DNA of 64,000 nt from Prorocentrum cordatum (taxonomy: Eukaryota; Sar; Dinophyceae; Prorocentrales; Prorocentraceae). The stretch spans positions 124,501 through 188,500 of the forward strand of contig CAUYUJ010014754.1 in the NCBI GenBank assembly GCA_963575745.1, written 5' to 3'. A program made the position numbers and the translations under genes. Of this stretch, positions 60,890-64,000 are shown piece by piece (within the stretch, counting starts at the first letter, position 1; every line of letters starts with the position of its first letter). The notes under the pieces were generated by a model. It searched no databases. It was not told the DNA's origin and saw nothing but the letters and a program-made list of their open reading frames with translations.

Positions 60890-61072
60890 GCTTCCTTTAC
60901 CGAGTTAGCCAGGATGTCCAGCCGCAGCAATGGATCTATAAGGTATGTCAACACCAGGAGTGGCTGAGGATCCCTGCAACATGCGAGGCATGCGAGAGCA
61001 ACGCGAGAGTGCGTCCGGTTACCAGGAATGACAGGTGCGCGGCGTGTCGAGACGCGCCAGGAAGAGAGCTCT
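60890..61072 (+). CDS. ORF fragment with two CxxC pairs, unknown
   Basis: The plus frame reads QPQQWIYKVCQHQEWLRIPA, TCEACESNARVRPVTRNDRC, AACRDAPGRELYP then stop. C-E-A-C...C-A-A-C resembles a small zinc ribbon. The composition is clearly protein-like, but the open frame is short. It lies just upstream of copia RT sequence and may be part of that element or an independent exon. Confidence 0.35.
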
Positions 61073-61089
61073 ATCCATAACCCACGGTA

Positions 61090-62200
61090 AGAGGCCTAGG
61101 GGGAGGAGCCGGAGCAGTTCAGGAACCACGAGGCACATGAGCTGGCAAAGGAGGGCGTGCTGGGCCATTACCGGCAAAGCTCCAATAGGAACAGGGTGTG
61201 TTGACACTAAGAATTGCGACGGGACCAACCCCGAGTACCGATCCCGACGGGTGGCTCAGCAAGTAAGATACAGTTCTAAAGGGAAGAACATATCTGCAGC
61301 CGCCCCGCCTTTGGAAGCTCAAAAGCTGTTTTTCTTTGCTGCAGATACCAAAAGAACAGGAAATTAACCCATGGGGGGCGTGAGAATGAACTCAAACTTG
61401 GGTTCGTCGACGTTAATTGAATGCGCGCATGTCTACGCCTTGGCCAAAGAGTACACATCCATGTGGTACCTTGTAGAAGACCAAGAATCAGGCACGTGCG
61501 GAAGACTGATAAAGCCGATGTATAACACAAGAGATGCTGCCCGCAACTAGGACGACTGCTACATGGACTTTGCACGCGACATTGGCTTCGACAGTGGGTT
61601 AGTTCCGCCGCGTGATTGCGCCTGTTAAAACAGAAGACGAGGCGATATTGGCGCTCATGGAGACGGCTATACTTCTGGGTAACGATGTGGATCTCGACCG
61701 GGTTGACCCAGAAGTTTTTAACCGTTTCGAAGTGGAGGTCCGGGATGGATTTGAACCAGGATCGAAAGACTTGAAGTAAGTCAGAACCTTTGACAAAAAA
61801 GTGGTCTGGAACAGGGATGGGTTATGATGTGAAGCAGGCCAAATGCATCAAAGGGTTGGGTGTGGAATGGTAGAAAGCGAAACATCACATGCCAGTGAAA
61901 ATGTTTTTCCTCGATAAGAAGATGAAGAGCCATTACAAGATCACGCGGTAAAGAAATACCTCGCTTTAGTGATTTGGTACATGCCCGCTCGGACACGCAG
62001 CTCTCGATGAAGGAACTTGCCATGTCTATGTCAGCGCCAACTCGACGGCCATGGAAAAACCTTGCTAAGTTAGGCGAGTACGTAAAGAATCGCAGCAGGT
62101 CTCGGCATCAGTCTCTATATCAGAAGCGCCTTAAGGCCTTAACACCGACCATGCCGGGCGCAAGAAAAGACGTACATAAACGAGCAGAGGGTGCATGATA
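61090..62200 (+). pseudogene. Ty1/copia reverse transcriptase remnant
   Basis: 61173-61348 reads GKAPIGTGCVDTKNCDGTNP, EYRSRRVAQQ, then PPLEAQKLFFFAA, the conserved start of copia RT (family form K-x-P-I-x-T-R-W-V-D-x-N-K-G-D, Y-R-S-R-L-V-A). 61463-61600 reads GTCGRLIKPMYNTRDAARN-stop-DDCYMDFARDIGF, matching L-K-P-M-Y-G-T-R-D-A-A-x-N-W (Trp to stop). 61985-62090 reads TQLSMKELAMSMSAPTRRPW, KNLAKLGEYVKNR, the segment before RNase H. The catalytic Y-x-D-D was not found and several stops and shifts occur. Dead element. Confidence 0.82.
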
Positions 62201-62399
62201 AGGGGGACACAATGAAGTATTCATTGCGTGGAGCTCCCCATATGTGCATCTATTCGCATGGACTTGTCCGCCGTGAGTATCTAGGCGCAAACGCTTTCGA
62301 ATATAAGCAGGCTTGAGTTGTGACGGCGGTCTGGTCATGAACCTAACTGCGGATGAATCGGCGTGTGAATGAGTCTCAGTGGTACGAGCGTGTCTCTGC

Positions 62400-63090
62400 G
62401 CATGAGCCTGGGGCCTCCTGGGGCCTCCTGAAACCTCCTGGGGCTTCCTGGGGCCTGCAGGAGCCTCTTGGGGCCTCCTGGGGCCTCTTGGGACTTCGAG
62501 TGGCCTCCTGAGGCCTCCTGGAGCCCCCTGGGACCTCTGAGGGATGATTCGTGCCCCAGGAGAGGCCCAATCTATAGGAACAGACGTACATAACACATTG
62601 CTGATTTGAGCCACAGGAGAAGGGCAATCTATAGGAACGCACGTAAAGCACCACGGACTCGTGCCCCAGTGGAGGCAAATCTATAGGAACACAAGTGAAA
62701 AAATTAGGAGTGTATACACAGGAGAAGGACAACCTATATTCACATACGTATGACATCAAGGATTCGTGCTCCAGGTGAGGCCCAATCTATAGGAGCATAC
62801 GTAAAACACATGGGATTGGAGCCACTCCTGTTGCCTTCTGAGGCCTCCTGTTCCTTGGGCCTCTCGGGGCCTTGCCTTCCGGGGCCTCCTGGCGCTCTCT
62901 GTGGCCTCCTGGGGCCTCCTGCGGCTTCCTGACGCTTCCTGGAGTTTCCTGGGACCTCCTGGAGCCTCTTGGGACATCCTGTGGCCTCTTGAATCTTCCT
63001 GTGGCCTCCTGATGCCTCCTGGGACCTCATGTGGCCTCCTGGGGCCTCCCGGAGCCTGCTGGAGCCTCCTGTGGCATCTTGGGGAGAATA
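62400..63090 (-). repeat. CCTCCTGGGG iterated tracts
   Basis: GGGGCCTCCTG words at 62405-62540 and 62830-63090. A ~52-57-bp repeat separates them (AATCTATAGGA at 62569, 62626, 62678, 62731 variant and 62783, each with ACGTA downstream and CCCCAGGAGAGG upstream). Confidence 0.8.
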
Positions 63091-63168
63091 TGTTTCCACG
63101 AGTCTGGCCACCAAAACATGCAAACCGACCGAGTCATCCTCAAAATCTGGCCCCCCCCTTGGGGGCAA

Positions 63169-63490
63169 AAATGAGCGCCTCGCTCGAGACATCCACCAAA
63201 TCTGCTCCGAAAGCAGAGGATGTTGGGCATGCAAACAGGCAAACCGCTCGAGATATCCCCGCCATCTTGACTCGAACGGAGGCTGTGCAACACCCCTGGC
63301 GGACCCCCTAAATGAGCGCCTCGCCCGAGACATCCTCCAAATCTGCTCCGAAAGCGGAGGATGTTGGGCATGCAAACAGGCAAACCGCTCGAGACATCCC
63401 CGCCATTTTGGCGCGAACGGAGGCCGTGCAACACCCCTGGCAGCCCCCCCATTAGGAGTGCTGAAACCAGCAAGCCGCTCGAGACATCCT
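63169..63490 (+). repeat. 141-bp tandem repeat, two copies plus partial third
   Basis: ATGAGCGCCTCG starts units at 63171 and 63312. They share GAGACATCC-CCAAATCTGC, AGGATGTTGGGCATGCAAAC, CGGAGGC-GTGCAACACCCCT. A partial third unit runs to 63490, including CCGCTCGAGACATCCTC. Confidence 0.9.
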
Positions 63491-63496
63491 CAGAAT

Positions 63497-63740
<244 letters not shown>

Positions 63741-63870
63741 CATCCTTCACCATCACCATCATACTCACATCACACTCTCCTCTAATGCAGAGAGAGAGGA
63801 AGATAAGTGTAGAGGTCCAACGCGGTCAGAGAATAACAAGAACCCCATCTATTGGATATGGGGAATAACA

Positions 63871-64000
63871 CCACGAGGTTTAACTGTAAGCGTGGTGGTG
63901 GCATCGTTTGGGAAAGCGGAGTATTGCGGAATGGTCAAAGGTGTTTCTGTAGCGTTGGGGCCCAAAGCGGTTCTCAAGGTCTTCGAGATTGACAGCAACA
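63871..64000 (+). pseudogene. Ty1/copia RNase H fragment, runs off the window
   Basis: The open frame to the window end reads VVVASFGKAEYCGMVKGVSV, ALGPKAVLKVFEIDSN. Copia RNase H has S-S-G-E-A-E-Y-Y-x-x-V-K-G at this place, with the Glu in the active site; here G-K-A-E-Y-C-G-M-V-K-G, so E-to-K has hit one conserved Glu. Same strand and correct order after the RT remnant at 61090-62200, separated by about 1.7 kb of satellites. Confidence 0.75.

Noticed and set aside
63404-63420. CGCCATTTTGGCGCG resembling the spliced leader core
   Set aside because: Shares only CCATTTTGG; flanks differ from DinoSL, and the sequence is part of the 141-bp repeat (the other copy reads GCCATCTTGACTCG).

Overview
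This is nuclear DNA of a dinoflagellate. The decisive evidence is two genome-encoded copies of the 22-nt dinoflagellate spliced leader (DinoSL) on the minus strand, at 858-879 and 45046-45067. Also consistent are the high GC content, the very large load of micro- and minisatellites, abundant degenerate non-LTR and Ty1/copia retroelements, tiny exons in huge introns, GC splice donors and intronless genes that look retroposed. The genus cannot be fixed by reading alone; Prorocentrum/Polarella-like or symbiodiniacean genomes are candidates. No rRNA, tRNA, organellar, bacterial or CRISPR features were seen.

Layout. 1-880: 5' part of an intronless minus-strand gene with a relict spliced leader directly upstream. 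880-4050: minisatellites. 4250-5370: broken coding region of unknown family. 5370-16300: a dense field of short terminal-inverted-repeat (MITE-like) elements and a 102-bp array (13772-15042). 16300-20400: possible small exons of a minus-strand gene, then microsatellites. 20650-22852: degenerate LINE ending at a 100-N assembly gap (22853-22952). 23000-28650: satellites, a hairpin repeat and a 21-bp array.

28683-47684 holds the best protein-coding gene: a plus-strand phospholipase D3/4-like gene. It is scattered over at least five small exons, plus a possible signal-anchor first exon. Two inferred splices, both with GC donors, restore a continuous PLD fold, and one of them rebuilds an HxKxxxxD catalytic motif followed by SANMDW. 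Its introns hold an 88-bp satellite (29975-31395) and a complete but frameshifted antisense LINE (38809-45067) whose 5' end carries one full plus one truncated spliced leader.

45400-50800: a MITE with 8-bp target duplication, another RT fragment, a second TIR element and a gag-like double zinc-knuckle remnant of a copia element. 50351-56390: a 73-bp array, an intronless endonuclease/exonuclease/phosphatase-like gene (50896-53082), an intronless gene of unknown function (54552-55622), and a ~0.4-kb 3' cassette duplicated after each. A 21-nt sequence (core TGCTTCTCAGCCTGC) is repeated both inside these coding regions, as GA-x-QP-A, and in the surrounding non-coding DNA. 56395-60250: more satellites. 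61090-64000: broken Ty1/copia pol (RT, then RNase H at the window end) interrupted by satellites.
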